Shown in pieces: positions 10,281 through 19,978 of a stretch of DNA of 64,000 nucleotides (the first letter of the stretch is position 1; each line of letters starts with the position of its first letter). The notes beneath the pieces are model-generated. The model was not told the DNA's origin. It searched no databases and was given only the letters and a program-made list of their open reading frames with translations. A program made the position numbers and the translations under genes. Origin of the DNA: Centrapalus pauciflorus (lineage: Eukaryota; Streptophyta; Magnoliopsida; Asterales; Asteraceae); contig JAANYP010002365.1 in assembly GCA_020465985.1 (NCBI GenBank), positions 124,001-188,000 on the forward strand, in the 5' to 3' direction.

Positions 10281-11306
10281 ATGGAAGCCTGGAAGAAGTA
10301 AAAGAAACCTTGGAACAAAAGGCTTGGAGAGAGCATTTGTTGGGACAATTCAACAAAATGATGGAAGCTATGATGGAGCGAATGGATTGTTTGGAGGTGT
10401 CGATTCATAATGAAGGCACTAGTGATGAAGCCGAAACATCCAACAACTACCGAAGAAATCGAAATAGAATTGACTATAATCTTGGCAGCATCAAAATGAA
10501 GATTCCTTCTTTCTAAGGTAAGAATGATCCGGAGGCGTATCTAGAGTGGAAATCAAAGGTGGAAAATGTTTTTTGGACCCATAACTACTCCGAAGATAAA
10601 AAGGTAAAATTCACATCCGTTGAATTTGATGGTTATGCTTTAACGTGGTGGGATAAGTTGGTTTTGTCTAGAAGAAGAAATGGGGAGCGACTTATGGAAA
10701 CATGGGATGAAATGAAGGTTGTGATGAGGAGACGTTTTGTTGCACCTCATTACTACCGTGATCTTTACAATTGACTCCAAGACATAAGTTAAGGTTCAAG
10801 AAGTGTGGAGGAATATTACTAAGAGATGGAAATAGCCATGACAAGGGCAAACGTTGATGAAGATCCCGAAGCTACCATGGCAAGGTTTTTAGGAGGTCTT
10901 CGAAAAGAAATTTCCGATGTGGTAGAATTGCAACATTATATGGAATTATGTTTTAGAAGAGATGTTACATATGGCTTAAAAGGTTGAAAAGCAACAAAAA
11001 AGAAAAGGAAGTTCAAGTAAGTTTTCTTCCAACTGTTCTTCTTCCTCTACTTGGAAAACAAATAGATGGGGGAAAAATAAAGACTTCAAAAAGAAAAAGG
11101 ATTTTAAAGAGTTTGAATCCAAAATGTGACAAGAACACTCCTTCTTCTTCTTCTCATACTTCACGGTTAATATGCTACAAATGTTTGGGAAAAGGACATA
11201 TAGCATTACAATGTCCTAATTCCAAAACTATGATCATGCTTGATGATGGTTCTTGTTTGAGTCAAAGCGAAGATGAAGATGATGGCAAGAATATACAACA
11301 CCTTTA
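10281..11306 (+). pseudogene. gag of element A (degenerate)
   Basis: The readable frame starts about 10289 (LEEVKETLEQKAWREH); the ATG at 10281 is in another frame, so the start is lost or shifted. Next come KIPSF, a stop (10514-10516), then GKNDPEAYLEWKSKVE and YALTWWDKL, the core of a plant Ty3/gypsy gag. ATMARFLGGLRKEI is near 10875. A zinc knuckle CYKCLGKGHIALQC is at about 11173-11214, followed by an acidic tail. Several stops and a frameshift near 10945 break it. Gag would form the virus-like particle core. Confidence 0.78.
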
Positions 11307-11327
11307 AGTTCCGACGATGAGAATGAG

Positions 11328-11874
11328 TTGAAGGCAACTGAAAGTGGTGATGAACGTGAGGCTCTTGTAACCATGACGGCTAACATTCAAGCCAAGGAAG
11401 AAGATGATCAACAACGCCACATCTTTCATACACGATGTCTTATCCATGATAAGGTATGCATGTTGATCATTGATAGTGGATCTGTACTAATTGTATTAGT
11501 TCTTATCTTGTAGAGAAGTTGGATTTACCGACAATCAATCATCCGAAGCCATACCTTTGCAATGGCATAATGACCATAGAGAAATAATGGTAAATAAACA
11601 AGTGTTGTTAAAATTTTCCATTGGAAAGTATGAAGATGAGGTTTTGTGTGATGTAGTACCAATGACGGCGGGGCACGTTATTCTTGGACGTCCATGGGAG
11701 TATGACCGTAAAACAACTCATGATGAAAGTTCAAATAAGTATCATTTTGTTTTGAAAACTAGAAGTTTCACTGTTGTACCAATGAGTCCACAACAAATGC
11801 TGAATAAACAAATAAAAATGAGAGAACAAAAGGCAAAAGATGAGAGTTTGAAAAAGCCAAAAGAGTGGGGATAA
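11328..11874 (+). pseudogene. Protease region of element A (degenerate)
   Basis: HIFHTRCLIHDKVC followed by LIIDSGS (near 11467) is the retropepsin active-site block (D-S-G). The following VLCDVVPMTAGHVILGRPW (about 11645-11699) matches the C-terminal half of such proteases. A stop at about 11511 and frame changes separate the two halves. Element G carries the parallel sequence at 57940-58334. Confidence 0.75.
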
Positions 11875-12054
11875 TAAAAGCGAAAAAGAAAGCGAGAATA
11901 AAGTGTCGAGCGGGAAAAATAAAAAGTAAAAAGCCAAAAGCAAGTGAGACAAAAGGCACTTTGTTTGCAAGCATGAGAGATGTAGATAGGGGCTTTATCT
12001 TCTCACAAACTTCTTTTTGTACTTTTGTACCAAGAGGTTTGTTTATCTACTAAC

Positions 12055-12578
12055 GATTCATCTCACACTTTGCCCTTGGAAATTGCATCTGTTTTAAATG
12101 ATTTCACAGATTTGTTGCCTGAAGATGTACCCGATGGATTGCCACCGATTCGTGGCATAGAACATCAAATTGATTTGATGCCCGGTGCAACAATTCCGAA
12201 TAAACCGGCATATAGAGCAAATCCGACAGAAACAAAGGAGCTTTATAAACAAGTTGGAGTTGGGATAGGTACTGTTTTGCTTCAAGGAGGTCTTCTCATT
12301 GCATACTTTAGTGAAAAGTTGAATGGTGTAACGCTAAATTATCCGACTTTTATGATAAGGAATTGTATACTGTTGTGAGGGCTTTGGAGACATGTCAACA
12401 TTATCTCATGCCTAAGGAATTTGTATTTCACACTGATCATGAATCCCTTATGTTCTTGAAGGGCCAAAGAAGTCTTCACAAAAGGCATGCAAAATGGATT
12501 GCATTCATTGAAACGTTTCCATATGTTGTGTGTTATAAGAAAAGTAAAGAGGATATTATGTCCTATGCATTATCGTGA
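12055..12578 (+). pseudogene. RT start fused to RNase H in element A (RT core deleted)
   Basis: LPPIRGIEHQIDLMPGA (about 12139-12189) is the beginning of RT. The frame reaches KELYKQV and then jumps at about 12258 straight into GVGIGTVLLQGG, which is RNase H, skipping the whole polymerase core including its DD motif. By the spacing in element G (58719 to 59575) about 0.85 kb is gone. RNase H continues with FHTDHESLMFLKGQ (about 12425) and HAKWIAFIETFPYVV. With no RT this copy could only have moved with enzymes supplied by another element, unless the loss came after insertion. Confidence 0.82.
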
Positions 12579-12719
12579 AGGTATGAGATAATGTTGACAT
12601 GGGTTTTGAGTTTATTAAGGAGTTGTATGCATCTAATAGTGATTTTGCAAATGTGTTCATGGCGTGCGAAAAAATTAGCTTATAATAAGTTTTTCAGGCA
12701 TGAAGGGTTTTCGTTTAAT

Positions 12720-14083
12720 GAAAATAAGTTGTGCATCCCTTCTTGTTCTTTGCGTGAACTTTTGACTCACGAAACTCATAGTGGAGGCTTAATCCGCACA
12801 ACTTTGCCATTTTGAAAACCTTGGATGTTTTGAAAGAACATTTTTATTGGCCTAAAATGAAAAGGGATGTTGAACGTATTTGTGGTCATTGTCTTGATTG
12901 TAAATAGGCCAAGTCAAAGTCACTTCCTCACGTATTGTACACTCCACTTCCCATTCCTCATTCTCCTTGGACCGAAATTTTCATGGATTTCATACTTGGT
13001 TTGCCAAGGAGTCAAAAGGGATGGACTCAATTTTTGTTGTCGTTTATAGATTTTCAAAAATGGCACATTTCAATGCTTGAAGAAAGATTGATGATGCAAA
13101 GCATGTGGCTGATTTGTTTTTCAAGGAAATAGTTCGTTTGCATGGTATTCAAAAAACTATTGTGTCTGATAGGGAAGTTTTTGAGTTACTTTTGGAAAAC
13201 TCTTTGGGGAAAATTAGGCACAAAGTTACTATTCTCAAATTCAAGTCACGCACAAACTCATGGGCAAACTGAAGTGACAAATAGGACATTAGGGGTTTTG
13301 TTAAGGGCTATCATTCAAAAGAATTTGAAAAGTTGGGAGGAGTGTTAGCCTATTGTTGAATTTGCTTATAATCGTACTTTGCACACTTTCACTAACTTTT
13401 CTCCATTCGAGGTTGTTTATGAATTTAATCCTTCAACACCTTTAGATTTACCTCTGTTGCCTGTCAAAGAACAGTTAAATATAGATGGTGTAAAAAAGGC
13501 TCAACTTGTGAAAAAGTTGCATGAGCAAGTTCGTTGCAACATTGAAAAGAGAACCGAACATTATGCCAAACATGCTAACAAGGGGGCGTAAGCAGGTTAT
13601 ATTTGAACAGGGTGATTGGGTTTGGATACACATGAGGAAAGAAAGACTTCCATCTTCAAGACGTACAAATTTGCATCCCCATGGTGATGGACCCTTCTAA
13701 GTGATATAGCTCGTGTTAATGATAATGCCTATAAAATTGATTTACCGGGAGAGTAAGGTGTGAGTGTGAATTTTAATGTTTCAGACTTATCTCCTTTTGA
13801 TGTAGGTACAGATTCGATGGCAAATCCTTCCAAAGCGGGAGGGAATGATGGAACTCCAATAATCAACAAAATAAAGATAAGCGGAGACGAATAAAATATC
13901 CACGATGGAGTTTTGACAAAGGATTCACTTGAAGAAATGCATGGACCAATGACACGTTCGAGAAAAAAGAAGATGCAAGAAAGTCTCAATCATATAATTG
14001 ACTCGACCCACGCCAAAAAACTATCGAAGACCCAAGGCTACAAGCCCAACTTAATAAACCATCTTAGTGTTGTTGGGCTTGCT
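12720..14083 (+). pseudogene. Integrase and pol tail of element A, running into the 3' LTR
   Basis: Integrase zinc-finger remnant (HETHSGG near 12768, HFYWPKMKRDVERICGHC near 12838). Core remnants are IFMDFILGLPRS (near 12980) and IVSDRE, then TNRTLGVLLRAIIQ (13280), FAYNRTLHTFTNFSPFEVVY and LPVKEQLNIDG. Many stops and shifts break it. The frame crosses the PPT (SKAGGND at 13829-13849) and continues inside the LTR to GPMTRSRKKK and a stop near 14083, so pol overlaps the LTR. No canonical chromodomain is visible; CRM-type elements carry a different C-terminal motif. Confidence 0.75.
13831..13845 (+). other. Polypurine tract of element A
   Basis: CAAAGCGGGAGGGAA, directly before the LTR start TGATGG. 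It is translated in the pol frame as part of SKAGGND, so it serves as both coding sequence and PPT. Confidence 0.75.
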
Positions 14084-14803
14084 TTATAAAGTGTGGATTT
14101 TGTGTCTTAATGACCCATTTTGATAAATTGTCTAGCTTTTTATGGAATCTTCTAGATTAAACTAGTAAAAAGAATAAGAGCTTTTTTAATTAATTTAGGA
14201 TGAATGAAAAGTCTTTATGTAAAATGGTCAATTACTAAAAATAGTAACAACTTTTTGATCTTTTATCATTAATAGCAACATTATTTATTTTTTGTCGCTA
14301 ATAGTATCAACTTTTGTATTTTTTTTATGAATAATATCAACATTTGTATTTTGTATCCTAAATAGCAATAACTTTTGTATTCTGTTTATCATTTATAGCA
14401 ACAACTTTTCCAAGTTTTGCTATAAATGATAAAAAAAAAATATAAAAGTTGATGTTATTAATGATAAAAAAATAAATAATGTTGCTATAAATGCTAAAAA
14501 TGCACAAAGTTGTTTCTATTTTAGCAATTAGCCCTTATGTAAAATAAGTATGGGTAGCTTCAAAGGTCATCTTTTCCCTATAAATAGGTGATCTTTCAAG
14601 GTTGTAATCATCAAATTTTCAAATTAAATCATATTGTGTTTCGTATAACTTCAATTACTTGCTTCCGTTGTAATTCAAAGGTGTTGGGATTCATATATCA
14701 AATATTGTTAAATTCATACTAGTAAGGGGTTGGGTTCTTGGAAGAAAGATCATCAAGGACGATCCTATAAAATTATGAACTCTTCTACAAAGAATTCATA
14801 TCA
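13846..14803 (+). repeat. 3' LTR of element A (958 bp, with MITE)
   Basis: Begins TGATGG and ends TATCA before TSD ctaag. Compared with 71-823 it has gained a 311-bp MITE (14224-14534) and lost about 115 bp at 14633. Point differences are clearly more frequent than between the LTRs of B, as expected for the older host of B. Confidence 0.87.
14224..14534 (+). mobile_element. Mutator-type MITE in the 3' LTR of A
   Basis: 311 bp, absent from the 5' LTR. It is flanked by the 9-bp duplication ttatgtaaa (14215-14223 and 14535-14543). Ends are imperfect inverted repeats (left ATGGTCAATTACTAAAAATAG, right complement GGGCTAATTGCTAAAATAG). The interior repeats the theme ATAGYAACAACTTTT in both orientations. 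There is no coding capacity. A 9-bp TSD is typical of Mutator-like elements. Confidence 0.85.
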
Positions 14804-14808
14804 CTAAG

Positions 14809-16094
14809 TGTATCACTCTTAAATATTAAGGGCTTTATCTGAATGTTTCACTCTTGCCTTTTACCACTCGAATTCTCTCACTTTCGTAATTCTAATGAGA
14901 ACAAATTCAACCCTTACAAGGTGCTACAATAAAACACTTGGCAAGAAACAAATATGAAGAGATTATAGAGAAGATAAAAAGAAAGACATATGAAGAGATT
15001 ATGAAGAAGATGTAAGTAGCTAAAGAAGATGGAATTAGTTTCTTTTAACAATGATCAAGTATAAATGCATAAACAAACATTTGAATGGCTTACAAATAAA
15101 GACTTCTCTATTTATACCTTTCCTTTTTCTAAAAAATAAATTTTCATTTTTTTTGCTATTTTTTCACACTTTTTTTTCTCCCTTTTCTTAATACTATTAG
15201 ACGGCCAAAAGAAGAAACTAATTGTAAGATGCAAAAATGAAAAACATAGAGTAGGAAGATATGATTATACTTTTTTTAATAAATTGAAGAACAAAATGGA
15301 AACAAAAGGATATGATCTAACAATGAGACTTAGCTTTCATACAAATGATATGAATTCTTCGTAGAATAGTTCACAATTTTATCGGATCGTCCTTGATGAC
15401 CTTTCTTCCAAGAACCCAACCCCTTACTAGTATGAGTTCAACGATATTGGAAATATGAAACCCAACACCTTTGAATTACAATGGAAATAAGTAATTGAAG
15501 TTATATGAAACACATAAACTAAGCGGAAGAATACTTAGTTGAAGCCAAGTGGGAATTGCTAGCACAAATAATCTTTCAAGACTTAAATGAGTTCAATCAT
15601 GAGAACTACAAATGAAAGGAATAAACCAAACAAAATGATTTTATTTGAAAATGTGATAGTTACAACCTTGAAAGACCACCTATTTATAGGGAAAGAATGA
15701 CCTTTAAAACTCCCCTTACTTATACATAAAGACTTTTTATCCATCCTAAATTAATTAAAAAAACTCTTAATCTTTTTACTAGCTTAATCTAGGAGCTTCC
15801 ATGAAAAGCTAGACAAATTATCAAATGGGCCATTAAGACACAAAAGCCACACTTTATCAATCGAGCCCAACAACACTAAAGATAGTTTTTTATCTTGGGC
15901 ATGTAGTCTTGGATCTTCAACAATTCTTTGTCGTGGGACGAGACAATTATTTGACTAAGACCTCCATCTTCTTTTATCTTGAACATGTCACCAATCCATG
16001 CATTTCTTCAAGCGGGTCCTTTGTCAAAACTCCGTCGTCAACCTTTGATTCATTTGCGCTCATCTTTACTTTGTTGATTATTGGAGTTCCATCA
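14809..16094 (-). mobile_element. Element A': inverted A-family element, 5' LTR and leader
   Basis: On the minus strand this reads LTR (16094 down to 15346, 749 bp), degenerate PBS (about 15332-15344, TTTGTATGAAAGC), then leader (15331 down to 14809, continuing at 65-1). The LTR holds the TATA box and the pol tail (16009-16094) of family A. Its outer edge meets the gag array at catcc (16095-16099). The other half lies left of the window, so its TSD cannot be checked. Together with A's 3' LTR it forms a large inverted repeat. Confidence 0.85.
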
Positions 16095-16695
16095 CATCCA
16101 TTTGATTAAACCTTCTGTATTAATACTAACTTCATTACTTCAAGATTTGTATCATCAATCCGGCCTACCAATAACTTTTGTCATTGCCATGATTCCGTCT
16201 TAGCCAATCTAGCAGATTCTCATCGGTGACACGTGTGACGTTAAATGAGTTCCAAAAGTCATCATTAGGTCCAGGCTTAATTAAATTCACCATCTAATCG
16301 GTTAATTGAACGACCAAATAATCTATCAGTTCATTCATTCGAGTCTTGAATCGTGGCTCCAATTCCAATTCATATGCATTGCACCATGCTGATGTCCTAC
16401 CATGTAGACTAGTGCGCATCAATGATACACATTTGTTATCACTCTTCTATTGGAATCTAAAAACCTCTTCTACTACTGCCTGACATTCGATTAAACCCTC
16501 TGCATTCAGACTAACTCCATTAAATTACGGGATTTCAATCGTTAATCTGGCATCTCTTAACTATTCTCATCCTCAGGAAACCATCTTCAACACTCTACCA
16601 GATTCTCTTCAGGGATAAACTATCACCATTGAATGAGTTCTCAAAGTCATCATAATGTCCAATGTCCACGAATAGTTGTATCCACCGTCCGATTA
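16095..16695 (-). repeat. Tandem gag array, segment 1 (about 1.5 units)
   Basis: Two units, with anchor TAGCAGATTCTC at 16210 and TACCAGATTCTC at 16596, spaced 386 bp. On the minus strand each unit encodes, with stops, a gag N-terminus. Recognisable blocks are EPRFTTRM, EQIDQVVVQLTNRM, DDFxNSFNGDGSS, GLIEW, VEEVFQFKEVCDN, VSLMATSLHGRASAW, which then runs into the next unit. Ends abut A' at 16094 and the TSD gatta (16691-16695) of element C. Confidence 0.75.
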
Positions 16696-18588
16696 CGTAA
16701 CATCCCAAATTTCAAATATATGTAATTTACGATTTTAAGACTTAATTATTGTACTTTTGGGATGATTATATTAATTTAAGTTACTTATAATCATATTATC
16801 AGTTAAATGAGAAAATACGAAGTTGAGGGGTGTGTTATGCAAATAGGTCAAAAATACAAATAAAAGGATGGAAACCCTTTCATTTTTCACACTTCACTCT
16901 CTCACTACTCCCTCTCTACCGTATCCTCTCTCTATTCTCTCTCTCTCGGCTTTGATCCAAGAAAAACACAAGAACTCAACAATTAGAGTGCAAAATCTGG
17001 ATTCAAGTAGCAATTAAGGAACTATAACAGTTGCAACAAACGTTTTAAGGTAACAATCTTCTTATATTACGGATTTTTGAAGTTTTTGAGTCGGTTTTTA
17101 TGTGAACCGATTTCTAAGATTCAAGATGCAAATGTTAATGCATGTCATATATTATGATAGATTATCTGAATTCGAGCATGTATGATGTAGTATACAAAAT
17201 TTCAGAATCAGATTCACACTCTAAGTATGATTTCTGAAATTATGTGTGTGTTTTAGTGTGTGTTATTCAAAAACTTGTAGAAAATGGACACAAATGTGGG
17301 ATTTTTGGTACATACATGTTATGATATAAGTAAAAACAATGTTATTAAGCTTATATTTGCAATATTAGACTCAAAACGTGAAAAAATGGTCAAAAACATA
17401 ATTCTGGAAAATATTGGAAAATTTTCTAAGTATGAACTCGGATTGATGATCCATCCGAATTCGGATCATCAACCCAGTTCGGATCACCTACCCAATTCGG
17501 ATCCACCAATTTTGGACCAAATACAATCTGGACCCCAACCTATTTCGGACCCCATACCTATTTCGGACCAATGCCTATTTCGGACCACTACCCCTATTTC
17601 GGACCATCCGGATTTCGGATCATCCGAATTCGGATGTGGTCTGAATTCAATTGGAATTTCATTTAATTTACAGAATACAAGTTTTAAGCAACTACTGACA
17701 CAAATTCACAATTACACTTACTTTACAGATCATTGTGGTGTTATCAAAACACACATTGATTCAGAGACAAGTCACAAAACCAATCACTGTGAGTTGCAGA
17801 TTATCATTCGAACATTTATTGTTTTTACATTCATGTTTATACATTCAATGGCATGTTCACATTGTTCATATACTTCATTTGGCACTCATGAAATGATTTG
17901 TTGTTATGATGCACACTCGTACTTGACATGTAACACACATGTAGCTTGCGTTCATTTGGAAGTGCATCTATTTACATCATGCTTGCACTGCATGATCATT
18001 ACTTCATAATCTGATGCGACCTGGACTGGGGCTGACAGCAGGCCACTGTCGGGGACTGATCATCCCACTCGTATCCCATCAGGTTCGGCACATCCCCGAT
18101 CAGCATTTGAACTGCCAATCCCATGCTAGCAATGCATGGTTTACACACATTTAGGCTTTCACTGCCTGTACACACATACATGGGGCTTACACTGCCCATG
18201 GTTAAGCATTGTTTGTAAAGAAATATTTGTTGTATGCATAATCTGTTATCTCACTAAGCTTTAGCTTACAGTTGACTCACCATGTTTTCAGGCAAAGGCA
18301 AAGGAGTAGTTGGACCTTCTACTTAAGCATATCAAATCAATATCCCGGAGAATTTAGAAGCTATTGGTACTTAAATAGCTATGGGCTAGGATTTTCTGAA
18401 CTTTAAAACAATTATGTTGATGTAATAGCTAGACTTATTCACAGTAGACATTTACTTTCATTGGTTTAGTGTGGATTTGCTTAAATCTGATTTAAGTACT
18501 CAATTTCAATTATTATGATACACATTGGGTTGTTAGTCGATCCTGGAGATTACAATTATATCATTAATTCATGAGAAGCGACGTCTCA
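16696..18588 (+). repeat. 5' LTR of element C
   Basis: Starts CGTAACATCC (first base changed from the T of the 3' LTR) and ends CGTCTCA. It contains CT-rich tracts at 16905-16947, a donor-like AAG|GTAACA at 17047-17055, and a TTCGGATC/TTCGGACC motif cluster at about 17445-17645. An open frame at 17284-18009 (241 codons, 271 in the 3' LTR copy at 24148-24963) consists largely of translated motif repeats (SDHPNSDP type) and is probably not a gene. Confidence 0.9.
17445..17645 (+). repeat. TTCGGATC / TTCGGACC motif cluster in LTR C
   Basis: About a dozen copies of ATTCGGAT, TTTCGGACC and CCGAATTC spaced 10-25 bp apart, repeated in the 3' LTR (24208-24410) and inverted in D (about 41320-41560 and 48150-48380). 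It occupies the same relative place as the TTCGAATC cluster of B/E, but with a different core. Confidence 0.75.
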
Positions 18589-18591
18589 GTT

Positions 18592-18603
18592 TGGTATCAG
18601 AGC
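18592..18603 (+). other. Primer binding site of element C
   Basis: TGGTATCAGAGC, an exact match to the initiator tRNA-Met 3' end complement, three bases after the LTR end. Confidence 0.9.
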
Positions 18604-18793
18604 ATTAGTTTGAGGTTTCAAGTGTCCGCGAGGACTTGGACTCAAACTTAGGTTATGATATTAGAATGGACTCCAAGGAAATGATCTGAACTAAGATAGG
18701 ATTGACATGCACACGGGGACAAATAAAGGGTAACTGTAAACACTTAGGACTTACAAATAAATGTTCTAAATATAAGTTGTTATATTTCAGAAC

Positions 18794-19978
18794 ATGTCAG
18801 GAGACGATATGACTCCTCAACAGATGTTCCAGATGATGCAAGCTCTAATGGAACAGAACAACGAATTACAATCCAAACGAATGGCTGAACAGGCTCAGTC
18901 ATTTGCCGACCAGTTAAGGGCCAGAGATGAGGTCGAAGCGAAACGTAAAGCTGATAAACGAAAGAACAAGGAACAACAACAGGACGATTAAGAGGAAAGA
19001 CAAGACACTGGGTCTTCTAACCGATCAAGGGGTTGTAGGTTTAAGGACTTCAAAAGTAACGGGGCTGTTACTTTTGATGGAACCGGAGATGCTGTGACTG
19101 CATTGGAATGGATCACCACCACGGAACGAACTTTTAGGATCAGCGACTGCGCTGAAAAAGACATGGTCCGCTTTGCAACCGCTATGTTTGCAAGGGACGC
19201 TGTTATGTGGTGGGATGTTATGACACATGTGTTGACGATGGAGGTAGTGTCACACATGTCATGGAACGAGTTCAAGGAAGTATACTCACAGCAATACTGT
19301 CCTACTGATGAGAAACGCCGTCTAGAGGTGAAGTTCCTGAACCTGACTCAAGGAACGAAAACGGTTACACAATATGCCGTCGAGTTCACCCGCTTAAGCT
19401 TATTCGCACCACACCAAGTTGACACAGAAGAAAGAAAAATAGCCCGGTTTGAGGCCGGATTAGACTATGAGATACGCCGAACCATGAGTGGGGTTCGGTA
19501 TACAACTTTTGCTGGTTTACTGGAGGCTGCTCGGAATGTGGAGAAGATTGTCTTGTTATCCGGATATGTCATTGGTTCAGCTGCCGCAGCACCGACTCAA
19601 CCGTCGCCGCCAAAAAGGCAGCGGGAGTCTGGATCATCTCGATTCTCTCCCCAATCCCATCAACAAACTTCATCACCAAAGAAGGGAAGGGCCTATTCGG
19701 CCAATTCTGAAATGAGGGACTGCAGACGATGCAGAAAGGCGCACTCTGGGGAGTGCAAAACTAAAGATATGTACTATTTCTGCTGTGGGCAGAAAGGCCA
19801 TCACTGGGAGCATTGTCCTCGAAAAGATGATGCATGCTACAACTGTCACAGACTTGGCCATTTCTCAAGGGACTGCCCGAAACCCCCACGAGATCAGAAT
19901 GCTCAACAATCAACAGCAAGATCTTCTGTAGCTTCCACGGCTCGCAGGGATCAATCTCAAAGGGCTCCAACAAGGGCA
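18794..19978 (+). pseudogene. gag of element C (one premature stop)
   Basis: ATG at 18794 (MSGDDMTPQQMFQM), placed right after the CAGAAC acceptor context. Its Gln/Lys-rich N-terminus ends at TAA 18989-18991, where D reads CAA. The same frame then resumes with GCRFKDFKSNGAVTF, ALEWITTTERTF, FARDAVMWWD, YSQQYCPTDEKRR and YAVEFTRLSLFAPHQVD. A basic linker and zinc-knuckle motifs CFCCGQKGHHWEHC and CYNCHRLGHFSRDC follow. Apart from the one stop the frame is open to 21082, so gag and pol are one polyprotein. Confidence 0.88.

Larger units (their letters stand above)
71..14803 (+). mobile_element. Element A: Ty3/gypsy retrotransposon, CRM/Reina-like, split by element B
   Basis: Both ends start TGATGG and end TATCA, flanked by the same 5 bp (ctaag at 66-70 and 14804-14808), so this is one complete insertion. 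Order: 5' LTR 71-823, PBS, leader, [element B 1278-10119], gag, protease, a deleted RT, RNase H, integrase, PPT, 3' LTR 13846-14803. The gag wording (motif KIPSF...GKNDPEAYLEW) and the pol tail GPMTRSRKKK running into the LTR resemble chromoviruses of the CRM/Reina group. I cannot confirm the clade by eye. Every reading frame is broken, so the copy is dead. Confidence 0.88.
17050..18790 (+). other. Predicted leader intron of element C
   Basis: Donor AAG|GTAACA in the LTR (intron starts 17050). Acceptor TATATTTCAG ends at 18790, 3 nt before the gag ATG at 18794. The stretch from the CT tract (about 16940) to 17049 has no ATG. It corresponds to 1734-3507 in B. The intron contains the PBS, so spliced RNA could be translated but not reverse-transcribed. 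Inferred from sequence. Confidence 0.55.

Noticed and set aside
10281..10300. ATG at 10281 as the gag start of A
   Set aside because: It opens a frame that stops after six codons; the gag frame is different and has no ATG in a sensible place.
16095..16695. Gag array as a classical centromeric satellite
   Set aside because: Units decode to gag protein blocks on one strand and are few and diverged; no evidence of centromeric function in the window.
17284..18009. 241-codon open frame in LTR C (and 24148-24963 in the 3' LTR)
   Set aside because: Mostly translated short-motif repeats, lying within the predicted intron and without any domain. The two LTR copies differ in their start and end, so it is treated as chance.
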